64,000 nt of DNA from Neoscytalidium dimidiatum (GCA_037367355.1 CM074697.1:3906001-3970000), one strand, 5' to 3'. Counted from the first letter of the stretch, positions 10,831-21,537 are shown. Translations and numbers: made by a program. Notes: generated by a model not told the origin, from the sequence alone.

Positions 10831-11772
10831 TATGGTGCGTGGGTAAGAGAACGGTAGATCATGTGATTTGAAGGCGTTTCAATAAAATCAGGAAGGCGGT
10901 TACGCGTTACGAGCGTTGAGATTGAGCTAGAGCAAAATTACTTTTTTATTTTCTCTCTCTCCTTTGGGGCTTGCACAATGCAACGTGAGTCAAGAACCTA
11001 GACTAAGTGGTAGTGTCCTATAGGATCAATCTTACGGTGGCATAAAGCCCCGCCCGTTGTCCGGCATTCTAGTATCAGAACAAGCGCTGCCATGGTCTAC
11101 AATCGAGATTACCATCGAGAAATTTGCTTCGACTGGTCTCAACGGAGGAGCTGATGTGATGATCGAGTGCAGTGGAGTATTTTGGTTGAGGCGGGGAGCT
11201 TTGGTGCTGATTAGCATGGAAGGGGTTGTGTGGTTGAGATTCAGGGTCTCGCAAGGGATCGGGAAGACAAGAGCTTCTGTGACGGTGGCATGACTCATGA
11301 TTATGTCGCTGCCGCAGTACCAGAGGGGGCTACCGGCAGCAAGAGGCAGGAGCATAAGAGCATTGCTAAACAGCATGTTTACTCGAGTCTAGAAATATGC
11401 TACTACGCTATTAAAGAGATGGGTAGATATATGGCTAGTGAATATGTGCTAGCACGAAGATATTGTCCAGTGATCTCGGACAGCGGCCGTTGACGCTGTT
11501 GAGCTTGTTGAGGATCTTAGGCCTCGTGGCGTAAACCCCGCGAAGATCAAACACTCGCCGTTGCTTCTTCTTGGGCCGCGTTGGTGGTAATATCACTATC
11601 ATGCAATAATATGAGACAAAGCATGGCATGGAATAACAAAAGCCAGTGATTTCGACAACTTGCTTTGTCTACTGCTCTGTTTGAGTCATAGACAAAGTAA
11701 TTTCAATTTATGCTGTCGATAGCTGACCCGCTAACAAGGCTCCATGGCTATTGATTATGTACCAGCTTGACG
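10831..11772. other. Intergenic with a dehydrogenase relic
   Basis: No intact gene was found. The stretch contains the dehydrogenase-like fragment described separately (11057-11292) and short unassignable frames. Confidence 0.45.
11057..11292 (+). pseudogene. Fragment resembling a zinc alcohol/polyol dehydrogenase
   Basis: A short plus-strand frame holds KFASTGLNGGADVMIECSG followed closely by LRRGALVLISMEGVVWL. In medium-chain dehydrogenases of the sorbitol/xylitol type, the coenzyme domain has a GGADVVIE-x-(S/T)G block and, after about a dozen residues, a RRGG-x-VxxGM block. Here the intervening residues are missing and no zinc-binding N-terminal domain is present upstream. I read it as a degraded gene piece. 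The match is short and from memory of the family pattern, so it is uncertain. Confidence 0.35.
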
Positions 11773-11964
11773 TCACGGGCTGGGGTTTGCGCGATTAGGG
11801 CTCTTTGGTCTATTCCGCTTTGAGCGCCGAGATTCTTTCGTGGCATCACTTCCTAGTCCAGGATCACTCGAGGGCTTCGATCCGCGGTTCACAAAGTACA
11901 ATTCCTTCTTGGGACCCCATCGCTCGACCGTGATTTTCCCCGGCTTACTTGGTCCAGACCCCAT
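11773..11964 (-). CDS. Small basic Ser/Pro-rich hypothetical protein
   Basis: A 63-aa frame from ATG 11964: MGSGPSKPGKITVERWGPKK..., then a Ser/Asp/Gly patch and a strongly basic end (KESRRSKRNRPKSPNR). The frame is open a further 19 codons upstream without an ATG. It passes a TTTTGCAG acceptor-like site with a TATCAAC branch-like sequence, so this may be the last exon of a spliced gene. No family is recognised. Confidence 0.35.
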   Translation of the reverse strand: MGSGPSKPGKITVERWGPKKELYFVNRGSKPSSDPGLGSDATKESRRSKRNRPKSPNRANPSP

Positions 11965-12193
11965 CTTGATTTGCTGCAAAAGTTGATAGGTAAGTTTCGA
12001 TTTGCTGCTCAGTAGCACCAAGAAAGAGGTTTAGAAAAAACCCCTGGTATATGGAAGTCTTGAGATAGCAGTAAAATTGATTCTATCAGAGAATAAATGG
12101 TTGTAAGGAAGAAAAATAGCATATCTATTACTTTAGTATTAGCATTTGTCCAAGAAATGAAAGTCAATGAAAGACGTCCAGCTTCAGCGTCGG

Positions 12194-12424
12194 TCATGGC
12201 CGCGATCTGTAGGGATATCCAGACCCTCGGGGGTCTTGAGTTGAACCTCTGGAAGAGCTTGAGGCTCCAGAACCACTGTCTCCAGATTTAATTTTTGAGC
12301 TCGAGCCAGAGTTGTTGCTCCCTGGCCTCTTGTGCGTCCACTGCAAGCTACCCTCTTTTTTCTCCGCATACACCTTCCCTGGCATATTCCACATGGGCGT
12401 CTCTATCCGCTTGCCTGCAGACAT
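12194..12424 (-). CDS. Small Ser/Gly-rich hypothetical protein
   Basis: A 76-aa frame from ATG 12424: MSAGKRIETPMWNMPGKVYAE..., then QWTHKRPGSNNSGSSSKIK and a Ser/Gly/Arg-rich end. No signal peptide or known domain is visible. Its layout (G-K-[IV], charged strand, aromatic residue, then Ser/Gly tail) loosely echoes the neighbour at 11.8-12.0 kb. The two could be exons of one gene or diverged duplicates. It may also be a chance frame. Confidence 0.35.
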   Translation of the reverse strand: MSAGKRIETPMWNMPGKVYAEKKEGSLQWTHKRPGSNNSGSSSKIKSGDSGSGASSSSRGSTQDPRGSGYPYRSRP

Positions 12425-12772
12425 GGAGATTCGGTAATTACTTACAAGGAGTGGGATATCTTATGGCTACGGAGCCTCGTAGAGATCTTTAAATTGGAGC
12501 TTGTGGAAAGTATCGGTTGTAGATGTAGTGTGTAATAGTTGAGGAGGGACGTAGGGACACTTTATATTAGAGTAAAAAGCAACAGAACCTTCACATGGAG
12601 ACACAAGACACGCTACTTAAGGCAATTTTATGAAATATTCTCATTACCGGCTGTTGACCTAAATACTTGACTGCACTATACGCTCTAATACTAGGCAGAC
12701 AGGTGAGCACGGTTAGGTGTTTAAGGAATTGCTAGCTTATAACCGTTGACTCAAATTCTCGTGTGATTCAAC

Positions 12773-13465
12773 TTATGAAAATGGGACTTCTCTACAAAAA
12801 GGACAGTTGATTTTATTATCGTTGTCTGTGTTCCAGTGGTTGTACAGACATTTCCGGCAGATGATAGTCGAACAGCAATGCATGGAAACAAGTACAGGGT
12901 CTTCTGACAGGGGCCCTGGAGTAGCACCGTGAAACTCCTCACAGCATATGGGGCACTCTATCATCTGTCCGTTCTTATGATCTGGCACACTGCTTTGAGG
13001 CGTGTCCCCGGATGTTTCATTGGCTGAAGGGCCAAGAGCAAACAAGAGGTCCAAATCAGACTCTATATCAAAAACAGCGCTCAGGTCTTCAGCCTGGCTC
13101 AAAGACGCTTGTACAGCATCCAGATCATCAACATATAAATGATGAATGGCCTGAAGCTCTCGCAAAGTTCGAAAGTTCTCAGTCTGTCTTTGCGCGTTTT
13201 CTTGCAAGAAATGAATGATCCTCTGCTTTGCCTCCAATAGCCTCTGTCGTTTGCGCATGTCGTCACTATGCGAAAGGCCTAGCTGCTGCTGTTCCTCCAG
13301 AAGCTGCTTGTACTCGCTTATAAGTGAGTCAGAATCCAAACGTATTTTGACGGCTTGACCGCAGAGGGCTGCAATCTCCTCGTGGTGGCTCTGCCACAGG
13401 GAAAACTGTGCTGGCGAAATTGCTTCCCAGATGTTTAACTCTCCACCATTCCGACCGCCTGTCAT
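12773..13465 (-). CDS. Coiled-coil protein with a C-terminal variant RING finger
   Basis: An intact 230-aa frame, ATG at 13465. Residues 25-130 are a long, Gln/Leu/Glu-rich helical region likely to form a coiled coil. The last 60 residues hold a zinc-binding RING-like module: C171-PI-C174, then MHCCSTII with C197/C198, C203-RK-C206, and C221-PF-C224. The histidine normally found in C-x-H-x2-C is not at its usual place (CCSTIIC), so this is a variant of the C3HC4 pattern. RING proteins are usually E3 ubiquitin ligases that recruit an E2. The coiled coil probably mediates oligomerisation. Substrate is unknown. A TATA-like sequence about 95 bp upstream supports the start. Confidence 0.78.
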   Translation of the reverse strand: MTGGRNGGELNIWEAISPAQFSLWQSHHEEIAALCGQAVKIRLDSDSLISEYKQLLEEQQQLGLSHSDDMRKRQRLLEAKQRIIHFLQENAQRQTENFRTLRELQAIHHLYVDDLDAVQASLSQAEDLSAVFDIESDLDLLFALGPSANETSGDTPQSSVPDHKNGQMIECPICCEEFHGATPGPLSEDPVLVSMHCCSTIICRKCLYNHWNTDNDNKINCPFCREVPFS

Positions 13466-14179
13466 TGTATTGCTGTCTGTCGATGTAGAAAGGCGGGAAC
13501 GTATTTGAGGGACCAGCTTTGATTATTTTGACGAGTTTAGAGAATCATAAGTTCACGGCCATATATACTCAGGCTGGGGATTGAAAACGACCTCGGGCTA
13601 CGGTGACAAAGAGAAATTCTTTGGCTCTGATGATCATTATGTGCGCTTACGAGACAGAAGATGACATCAGTTTTAGAAAGACTTGTACATGTTTCTAAAG
13701 ACATGTTCTAAGAGCCCCATATTATCTTTGGAATTATAAGAAATTACATTCAAGTTTTGCAAGAAGGGGAACTATTTGGTAATGATTTTATACTGCATGT
13801 AATACTTTCGATCAAAATACTAACTTTATCCTCTGAAATCATATAGTACATATGATTACTTACGTATTTATTAGTCAAGAAAGCACGATCGATTTGGTTT
13901 CGGAACGATGAAGCCAAATATAAGCTCTGCTACCAAAAGTCAAATGATGAATGGAGATCAGGTTGAGGCAATAGATAGTGGAACAATTGCCAAAACTGCA
14001 GTCATAGTTCTGAACTCAACTGCGTGGCAGGTCTCGTGGGATTGCTCTTTTACCGTTATTACATAAACTCAGCAGCCTCGAAATCTAAACTACACAGAGG
14101 GGCCCTAAACACAGAAAACCGCTCGTAGCCTTCCATTGGCTCTCTGAACAGGTATGATGCCCTTCCAGCCACTGCTTGT
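13466..14179. other. AT-rich intergenic region
   Basis: Upstream of the RING gene. It is clearly more AT-rich than the surrounding genes (about 13650-13900). No gene was found. Confidence 0.5.
13561..13568 (-). promoter_or_regulatory. TATA-like element of the RING gene
   Basis: ATATATAC (plus-strand orientation) lies about 95-100 bp upstream of the RING protein's start codon on the minus strand. Confidence 0.35.
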
Positions 14180-14629
14180 TTATTCGCCTGCAGCATGGGC
14201 TCTGTCATCCACAACGATAGCAACCGGAGCTCCCACGGGCGGGGCTTCTTCTGGAATCGATGCTGAGCCGTATGGATCTTCGGGTAGTGGAATATTTTCA
14301 GGTTCCAAAAGTTCTTTCGCTGTTAAAGGTTCCGTATGCGGGACTGGACTTGAGGCTCTTTTGGGCGCAAGGACAGACGGGGGAACACGGACTGTTGTGG
14401 GATAGCGCGACCATGTGTTGCACATTCGCCGCCTATACTCCTTACTGCCGATCCTAAGCCCATCTTCCGGCCTAGTGTCTCGTTCCCCCTTGGTTCTCAT
14501 GCGGGCCACATATGCAGGTCTACCATCGGCGAGGCAGGTGAGATATACTTCGCGTTTCCTCACCGGGAGATCGGGGCTGTGTGTTCTGTCTTCCTTGGAA
14601 AGTTTGGTCCTAGAGAAGGAAAGACACAT
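14180..14629 (-). CDS. Hypothetical protein, Pro/Glu-rich C-terminus
   Basis: A 149-aa frame, ATG at 14629. It starts with a basic segment (KREVYLTCLADGRPAYVARM) and ends in a Pro/Glu/Ala-rich acidic tail (EPENIPLPEDPYGSASIPEEA). No domain is recognised. A splice-acceptor-like TCTCTAG sits just inside the start, so an upstream exon is possible. Support is the frame length and consistent composition only. Confidence 0.4.
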   Translation of the reverse strand: MCLSFSRTKLSKEDRTHSPDLPVRKREVYLTCLADGRPAYVARMRTKGERDTRPEDGLRIGSKEYRRRMCNTWSRYPTTVRVPPSVLAPKRASSPVPHTEPLTAKELLEPENIPLPEDPYGSASIPEEAPPVGAPVAIVVDDRAHAAGE

Positions 14630-15710
14630 CGTTGATCAAAAATAGCAACGTAGTCTCAATGCTTGGACTCTTGAAAAGTAGGATTAATCTATGATGTTCT
14701 TCTGTCTTTAGTATTCGGGTGTCAAGGTACGCCGCACGGACTTACAAAATGGCGAGTACATGTGGTGGGACTCACGGCCAAACACTTTGAAAGAAGTGTT
14801 TACCGAAGAAAGCGAATACCAGGAAATAATTTGTAAGCGGTACATCCAAGGATCGAGCGTCTACTCCTTTCTCTTTCCTCATCTCCCCCCCTTCTTCCTT
14901 GTATTAAAAGCAATATGATTAAGTGTGATATGCCACCAACGGCGCGGTCAGCGAAGAGCATGAAGCCCTCATAAGCCCGAAGAGGAGCAGCAGTTCAGTT
15001 TGTGCTGAAAATGTGGAAGCTATCAGCATCACAGAGTCCACACGTACTGTTTCAAAACAATGCGAGTGTAGCCACGGGTGCAACAGTTGAGCACTGGCCT
15101 TGAATATAGGGGCGAACTTCAGACTCCCTCCCATTCACCAAAGCCTATTCACTTACCTCCGAATGTGGATCACCGCCCTCTGCTCGTGCTGAATGAAGAT
15201 GGCGGAGTATACCTGCTTGAGTTCGTGATTGCGGACTATTTTCGGATGTGTGTTACCAGGCTGAAAGCCATTCTCAGTGGCGCTAACAGAGGCGTGCGGC
15301 AAGGCGTAAAATTGGTGTTCGCGCAGTGGGAAGGATAGACTCTGGTGAAGTGAGGGCGTCATGAGAAGGCTATAATTTGGCTTGTCCAGACATGTCCGGC
15401 ATGCGCTCGACGGTGGTGAAGGCGTCGCAGTTGGTGGGGCCCGCTGGCTGTCTTGCTGCCTCCGTTCTTTCCTCATCCGCAGCTCGTGCAACTTACCCTT
15501 TCGGCGACGACGCGTCGCGTGAGCACATTAAACCCGCGTGTTGGCGTCCGCATTCGCATTCGCCGTGTGAGTTCTTTCCTCAACCTTCAACATCCTCACC
15601 ATCACCGTGACCACGCCTCGGCCGAACAGCTCCAACCATCTCGGCATACGACCCTGTCAATGGTCGCTAGATCTGTTTTGCCATAGTCATTTCCTCGTCG
15701 ATTGCCTACC
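14630..15710. other. Intergenic between divergent genes
   Basis: No recognisable gene. The right part (15540-15700) is pyrimidine-rich and is probably the leader of the following plus-strand gene. Confidence 0.45.
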
Positions 15711-16967
15711 ATGCCGGCTGTTCGCTTCAGCACTTCACCGCCACCGCGTCCACCTCCGCCGCCTCCAGGCACCAGCAGCCCTGAGCAAGCCCCAGCCCAG
15801 CCCGTTCGCTCCGCTTTCGCTCATCCCGAATCCTCTCTCGAGGCCACCTTTGGACTCATCTTCCAGTCCCACGATAGGCGCTACAACGGCCAAGACGCAT
15901 TTCCCCCGCGAAGCCCTACCCTAAGCACCCAATCTGACCTGGCTTGCGACGTCGCCGTTCTCAAGAGGCGTAGTCACCCATCCAGACCGGCCAGACCCAC
16001 ATCAGCCGCCCTCCAAAGAACCCAAGCTTATCTCGGCGCAACCGTGAAGCCTTCGACCATGCGTTTGAAGGATGTGGAGGCGTGGGTGGAGGACTCGCTG
16101 CACGCGCAAGCCATGTACGGCATGACGCCTCAGTCGCCACTTGATCAACCTGCGTCCACCTTACGGCGCTGGTCAGAGAAGCAACGATCGGGAGAATGGC
16201 CATCGTTCATGGAGACATGTACGACCCAGGACACCAAGGCTGACGCAAACACTGAACCGCAGCAGCGCCTGAAGAGCTCTTCTTTCTCATCCTCCCTTGG
16301 CAAGAGGCTGGCAAGGTCCCCCTCTGACCTCGTTAACTGGCTGAAGGCATCGTCTGCTCAAGGCTCTACTTCCCGATCTCGATCTATTTCCCAAGGTACG
16401 GAACCGAACGAGGAAGACCAGACACCTCCTGACAACCGTTGGTCGAACTCCAGCCGTCGCCGCCTGCTTCGCCTCTCGGACGGCTCGCAGCGCGCAGCTA
16501 CTACTCCTAACACTCCTCCAACCTACCGCTCGGTCCTCAATGGTCTGCATCGCCGTTTCCATAGCACAAACTCGTCAGATTCGTCATGGTCTTCGTTCGG
16601 TTGTATCGACGGTATGCGACGGCCCGATGCAGACATGAGTAGAACAGCGGACGCCAACGCAAATACGGCGGACGAAAGTGCCGTACCATTTGAGGGACGG
16701 AAGTACCTGGCTAGGAGTGCAGATCCCAAGACGCAAATCAACTCGATCAAGAAGACGGCAAAGGATAGTCGACCGACGGAGGAAGGAAAGTCCGAGCAAG
16801 ACAGCAGCTCGAGCAGAGAGACGAACACGGTGGAGGAGCACAGTGCAGCGAAGGAGGTCAACCAGATGAAGCAGGCGCTGAAGAAGATCGCCAGTCGGCT
16901 CGAGGTCCCGATCCGCCCGACCAGGCCATACCTTGAGAGCGACACGGCGTGTATGATGCCGTATTGA
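15711..16967 (+). CDS. Low-complexity hypothetical protein
   Basis: An uninterrupted 418-aa frame from ATG 15711 (MPAVRFSTSP, then a proline stretch). The frame stays open three codons upstream, but this is the first ATG. The protein is Ser/Pro/Arg-rich and largely disordered. More structured pieces are LKDVEAWVEDSLHAQAMYG and a lysine/leucine helix near the end (AAKEVNQMKQALKKIASRLEVP). There is no signal peptide or membrane segment. The Ser/Arg-rich middle (SSSLGKRLARSPSDLVNWLK) could be a phosphorylated segment. I do not recognise a characterised family. Its length and start make it very likely a real gene. Confidence 0.7.
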   Translation: MPAVRFSTSPPPRPPPPPPGTSSPEQAPAQPVRSAFAHPESSLEATFGLIFQSHDRRYNGQDAFPPRSPTLSTQSDLACDVAVLKRRSHPSRPARPTSAALQRTQAYLGATVKPSTMRLKDVEAWVEDSLHAQAMYGMTPQSPLDQPASTLRRWSEKQRSGEWPSFMETCTTQDTKADANTEPQQRLKSSSFSSSLGKRLARSPSDLVNWLKASSAQGSTSRSRSISQGTEPNEEDQTPPDNRWSNSSRRRLLRLSDGSQRAATTPNTPPTYRSVLNGLHRRFHSTNSSDSSWSSFGCIDGMRRPDADMSRTADANANTADESAVPFEGRKYLARSADPKTQINSIKKTAKDSRPTEEGKSEQDSSSSRETNTVEEHSAAKEVNQMKQALKKIASRLEVPIRPTRPYLESDTACMMPY

Positions 16968-18119
16968 AGACCGGTGAAGAGACGACGGACAGCTGCAGAT
17001 AGCAGATAACGGACAAGGCCGGATTCAGAGCGCGAAGCATGCAGGTCTCACGAGGCTGCGGAGGGAACGGATAGACATAGGAGTGGGCTTCGCTGGTGGA
17101 TTGCTGGACACAAATACCGATCTCGCGGCTCAGGTCGCGTGGGTAGCCTAACGGACATGCAGGCATCTGGGCCACTAATGCACATGTTACATGGTCTCGG
17201 CCTCTTCGCAGACGGGCCATTTTTCTGGTTCGGTATCCGCGGATTTGGCATCCGAGCAATCAATCACATGTGAGGGGAAGATGGAGAAGTGACAAAAGAG
17301 AGCCCCACTGTACTGTACCTATGCGATTTGTTTTTCTATCGTTCAGAGAGACGGTATATGAGACGGGATAGACGGGAACAGACAGGTGAAGGCAGATGCA
17401 GAAGATAATTAGACAAGCTTGTAGCGGGCGTCACGGAATGAAATAGCTTGCTATGTCGGGAAGAGAGATGTCTGCCCATGTCGTGCGGAGGCCGGGAGCG
17501 GGCGAGGCGGCAGGCTGACTGCAGCGTGGTGCCGCCCAATCTGCAGCGTGCCGACGCGCCCGCCATTCATGCGCGCGAGGCTAAATGCGGGCGCGGGTGC
17601 GGGCGCAGGCGCGCTGACGGCGGCGCAAAGAGGCGGGCGGGCAGCTATCTGGGACTGGCGGCGGGCGCTGGGCAGACGGGCTGTTGAGCGCTGGCTGCTG
17701 GTGAGGTCGGCGAGTTGAGGGTTGAGGGCGACGATACGGCGGCGGGCGCTCGCTCGGTGAGGGCAGCGGTCTCCTCGGTCCAATGACGGCACCGGCAACA
17801 GCTCAGCTCTCATTCTGACGAGCCTGACCGCCTGCACGACCGGCTGCCAGCGAACCTCCTCCACCACTCGCGTGCCAGGCCTTGGAGGCCCCTCTTCCCC
17901 CTTCACCAATTGACGCGTATGGCCAGCTGCGGCGCCAGCAGAAGCAGCTCCAGCCCGGGCCTGTGTCGACGAGCGCGTAGCTCCCCCGCAAACCAGCGAC
18001 ATCAGAGCCTGTCCGCCCGCCTCCGCCTCCCTTTGCCTCCACCCGCCGCCCCGACGCGATCGCCCGAGGGTGGGCGTCAGCGAGTCCTTTAGCCGCAGAC
18101 CGCGAGAGCAAAAGCAAGA
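16968..18119. other. Intergenic, GC-rich towards TCO89
   Basis: A long minus-strand frame (17451-18386) overlaps the TCO89 start and consists of Arg/Ala-rich GC-shadow sequence. I see no gene. The 600 bp before 18120 are probably a promoter and long leader. Confidence 0.5.
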
Positions 18120-20012
18120 ATGCCGTCGCCGGACCAGCAGCCGAGGCGCCCTGCAGGCCCTAGGCGCAACCAGTCGTCGCAGTCGTCGCACGTCTCCCAA
18201 TCGCCGTCCGACGGCCAGCACCACGGCGTCCACCAGCAGCATCCCAAGCAGCAGCACAAACCCCAACGCCATGTCGTTGGCCACGGCCGCATGGGCCCGC
18301 GCAACCCGTCCTTTGGAAAGAATCTGAACAAGCAGGCCGCCCAGCGCCCGGCCACCGGCGATGCCAGCGCCCTTACAAGACATCACCAGCGTACCCTCTC
18401 GGGTAGCTCCACCCCGGCGCCAGCAGAGGCCCAGCTGGCCCGCCCAGGCTTAAAGCGCAATGCCTCTGCCGCCGTCGTCCCGCGCAACACGTCGCACGCC
18501 GTGCTGAAGAAGAACCACTCCAGCGGCCACCTGCCGCGCCAGATGTCTACCAAGAGCATGCACAAGCACCGCACCAGCAACGATCTCGACACATTGAAGC
18601 GTGCCCACAAGCAGCGCAGTCGCCAGGCCTCGCCCGAGCCCGACCATCCCGCCGTCCGCTTCGACCTGGGCGACGACGACGACGGGGACGACGACAATGA
18701 GTGGACCGAGGAAAGCGCATCCCAGTCGCCCGCCACCACGCGCTCCAATACGCGCCAGAACTCCGTCGTCCTCGAGCCGCACAAGCACTCCGCCCAGCAG
18801 CTACAGCAGCAGCAGCAGCAGAGCAGCGACAACGACACGTCAGAGTCCACAGAGACCGACGCTCCCAAACCGAAGGCGCATTCGCAGCCCGCCTCGCGCC
18901 AGACGTCGCAGCCAGCATCCCCTAGCAGTCGTCGGGATGCGGATCGGGTGACGTACAGCAGTAACCAGATTAACGGCGCCAGCTCATACCACCAGCCCAA
19001 TCTCCCAGACGCGGACATGATCACCTCACGCATCCTTCAGCGTAGTACAACAAATAGCCTGAGGCCGCAGGTCTCAGACGTCTCCGCTACCGTCGTCTCT
19101 GACTCCCACGACGCCCGCTCGCTCAGCCACTCGACCGGGTCTACAATGATAGATACACCAGGCAACAAGGAAGCCGTCTCGCGCTTCATTGACGGCGACG
19201 GCTCCTCCGGCACGCCCAGAGACAGCAGCATATTACCGCACCACCCCAAGGCTTCCCCCGGAGACCTGACGCCCGGGAAACGCAACAAATCGGCCCCCAA
19301 CATGACGGACAGGGAAACGGCAACCTCGCAACACCGCCGCGTCTCCTCGGGCACCGCCACGCCCTCGACGGACCTGCACCCGTCGCGCACGCAGCAGAAG
19401 CTGTGGCTGCAGCGCGCCAGCTCGAACATCGAGCCGCAGCAGAAGGAGTACCTGCCGCGCAACGGCCACTCGGCGTCGCAGCTCTACCCAGCCGGCGTCA
19501 CGTACACGCCGTCGGGCGAGGTCGTCGTCGACCGCGAGCTGCTGCGTCGCTTCGACGAGGCCGCCGCCGAGTACAAGGTCGTGCGCCGCTTCCGCAACCC
19601 CGTCGCCGACGCCATCGCCCGCCTCGCCGACCTGCCCGCCAGCCCGCGCAAGAACAGGACCGCCGTCTCGGTCGGTACCGGCGGCAAGGCCGGCGGCGGA
19701 GCCATGCAGCATCAGCGTCCGAGCACGAACGCCGGGCCTGGCCCGGACTCGGGCGTCAGCGGCCTCGTCAGGCAGCACAGCCTCCGGGCCTCGAGCGCCG
19801 GCGAGGGCATGGACCGCGAGCGCGGCACGCCGACAAGCGTCACGGAGGCGGTGGCCGCGGCGAGGAGGGCGAGGGTCAGCTTCGATTTGCCGGGCCGGAG
19901 CGGAGGGGATGCCGGGGCGGCTGGTCGCGATCAGGCGGCGGCGGAGAAGGACGAGATTGAGGAGATATGTCGGAGGATTTGGGAGAGGAATGAGGTGGCG
20001 GAGGGGGAGTGA
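18120..20012 (+). CDS. TORC1 complex subunit TCO89-like protein
   Basis: A single-exon 630-aa frame with ATG at 18120. The protein is mostly disordered (Ser, Gln, His, Pro), as in fungal TCO89 proteins, with recognisable family islands. These are a basic block of SGHLPRQMSTKSMHK type, an acidic/aromatic patch around residue 185 (DDDDGDDDNEWTEESASQSP), LWLQRASSNIEPQQ near residue 428, and a C-terminal helix with EIEEICRRIWER. A polyglutamine run lies near residues 226-235. In yeast, Tco89 is a non-essential subunit of TOR complex 1 at the vacuole and supports cell integrity and nutrient signalling. Family assignment rests on these motifs and overall make-up; function here is by homology. Confidence 0.8.
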   Translation: MPSPDQQPRRPAGPRRNQSSQSSHVSQSPSDGQHHGVHQQHPKQQHKPQRHVVGHGRMGPRNPSFGKNLNKQAAQRPATGDASALTRHHQRTLSGSSTPAPAEAQLARPGLKRNASAAVVPRNTSHAVLKKNHSSGHLPRQMSTKSMHKHRTSNDLDTLKRAHKQRSRQASPEPDHPAVRFDLGDDDDGDDDNEWTEESASQSPATTRSNTRQNSVVLEPHKHSAQQLQQQQQQSSDNDTSESTETDAPKPKAHSQPASRQTSQPASPSSRRDADRVTYSSNQINGASSYHQPNLPDADMITSRILQRSTTNSLRPQVSDVSATVVSDSHDARSLSHSTGSTMIDTPGNKEAVSRFIDGDGSSGTPRDSSILPHHPKASPGDLTPGKRNKSAPNMTDRETATSQHRRVSSGTATPSTDLHPSRTQQKLWLQRASSNIEPQQKEYLPRNGHSASQLYPAGVTYTPSGEVVVDRELLRRFDEAAAEYKVVRRFRNPVADAIARLADLPASPRKNRTAVSVGTGGKAGGGAMQHQRPSTNAGPGPDSGVSGLVRQHSLRASSAGEGMDRERGTPTSVTEAVAAARRARVSFDLPGRSGGDAGAAGRDQAAAEKDEIEEICRRIWERNEVAEGE

Positions 20013-21537
20013 GTGGGTGAGTGAGTGGGGTGTGATATTCTTGGGAGATGGATGGGATTACGAAAAAAGAGAAGGGCTTTGGTCGTACGCTATTTCTGTT
20101 TTTCCCCCGGGTCTGACGAAGGGGGGGGAGTGAGAGGGAGAGAGAGTAAGAGCGGTCTTTTCGGCATTCTGGTCAAGCGCCGGCTATAATCGGCCCTGTT
20201 TTTCCATCAGTCGCTCTGGTGCTGCTGCTCGTCCTCCTCCTCCTGCGTGTCGTCAAGACCTCCATTTGCGGCCTACCCGCCTTCTCTGACTGCCCTGCGA
20301 TGCCCGGTCCTTTGTCGTCGTCTGATCGGCCCTCACTCGACTTCTCCCTCACATCTTTTTCTTATTTTCCCTTCCTTCCCTTTCAGCCTTTCAGGGGCCC
20401 GATCGAAACATTTCCCTCCCCTTTCTCCCTCCCCTCGACCTTCTCCTCCCACGGATCGAGCTTTCCACCTGGAGATCGGGACGAAGATCGACGAACGAAC
20501 GACTAAAGGCTGACGTGGACGTTTCGAAAAATAAAAAAAGATGAGCGATTAAGTCAGGCGAGGGAAATTTCGAGAACGGGCGTGCGGAGAGAGATGTGAG
20601 GAGAGAGGGAATGTGCGCGGATTATAAAAAGAGTTATAGCGAGCGGATCATGGGAAAGGGGAGGCCCGGGTGTTCAGGGGGAAGCAGAGCGAAAGAAAAG
20701 TAAATAGGAAGATGAGGGGCGATGGGGCGAGCGAAGGCGAGAGAGATCTTCGAGCCGGTGCTGGGGCACGGTTGTTCGAGTCGTGGGCTGTTTTTGGATC
20801 GGGAGATGGGTTGAGAGGGCGTGCGTAGGCGCAGGTGCGAGTGCGTGCGTGCGTGTTGCGCTTGGATGCAGCTTGCGAAGTGGTCGTTGATAGTAGTAGT
20901 GGTGGTGAGTGAGAGGGGGTGTTCTGCTTCAGAATACGGTCGGTGTCGATGAGATGCATGGGGAACATGGGGGTGGGGAGTAATCAGTGGGTCCTCTCTT
21001 TGCTTTCTCTCATCATCTGGAGCGCTGCATTATTATGGAGAGCTGATGGAGGCGCGGCTTGGGTGTCATCTCATGGTGGGTGTTTTTTGTCTTTTTTTTT
21101 TTCCTCCCCCCTTCCTTTCTCCTAACAGTTCGTCTGGACATCATACGTCGCAGTCGTTATGAATGCGTAGGATGTGGAGTATGGCCTTTTCTGCTTATTG
21201 GCTCTCTTAGATCGGATGGGACATCATGGACTTTCTTTTCGTTCGACCATGCGGACTCGGTGTGGATGAAAAGACATTGCGATTCACTTTCTCCACCGTC
21301 CACCTTTTTATCTTCGATCGCTGTCTTCAATCACGAGCGTTTCCGGAATCTTTCCCACCTTTTTCTTAACTAGCCATTGGCGGCTGGGCTTCTAGTCTTT
21401 TTTTTGCCGAGCTGTGCCGTGAAGTCTGTTTGATGTGTGTAGAATCGGCATTGACTAGGTAAGGTCTTCGCTTCTGCTGTGTGTATTATCACGACAGTAA
21501 AATACCAGGGCGTGTGGAGAGAACAGCGGGAAGAGTA

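Noticed and set aside
17451..18386. Minus-strand 311-codon frame overlapping the TCO89 start
   Set aside because: Arg/Ala/Val-rich, no motif, and TCO89 on the plus strand explains the region.
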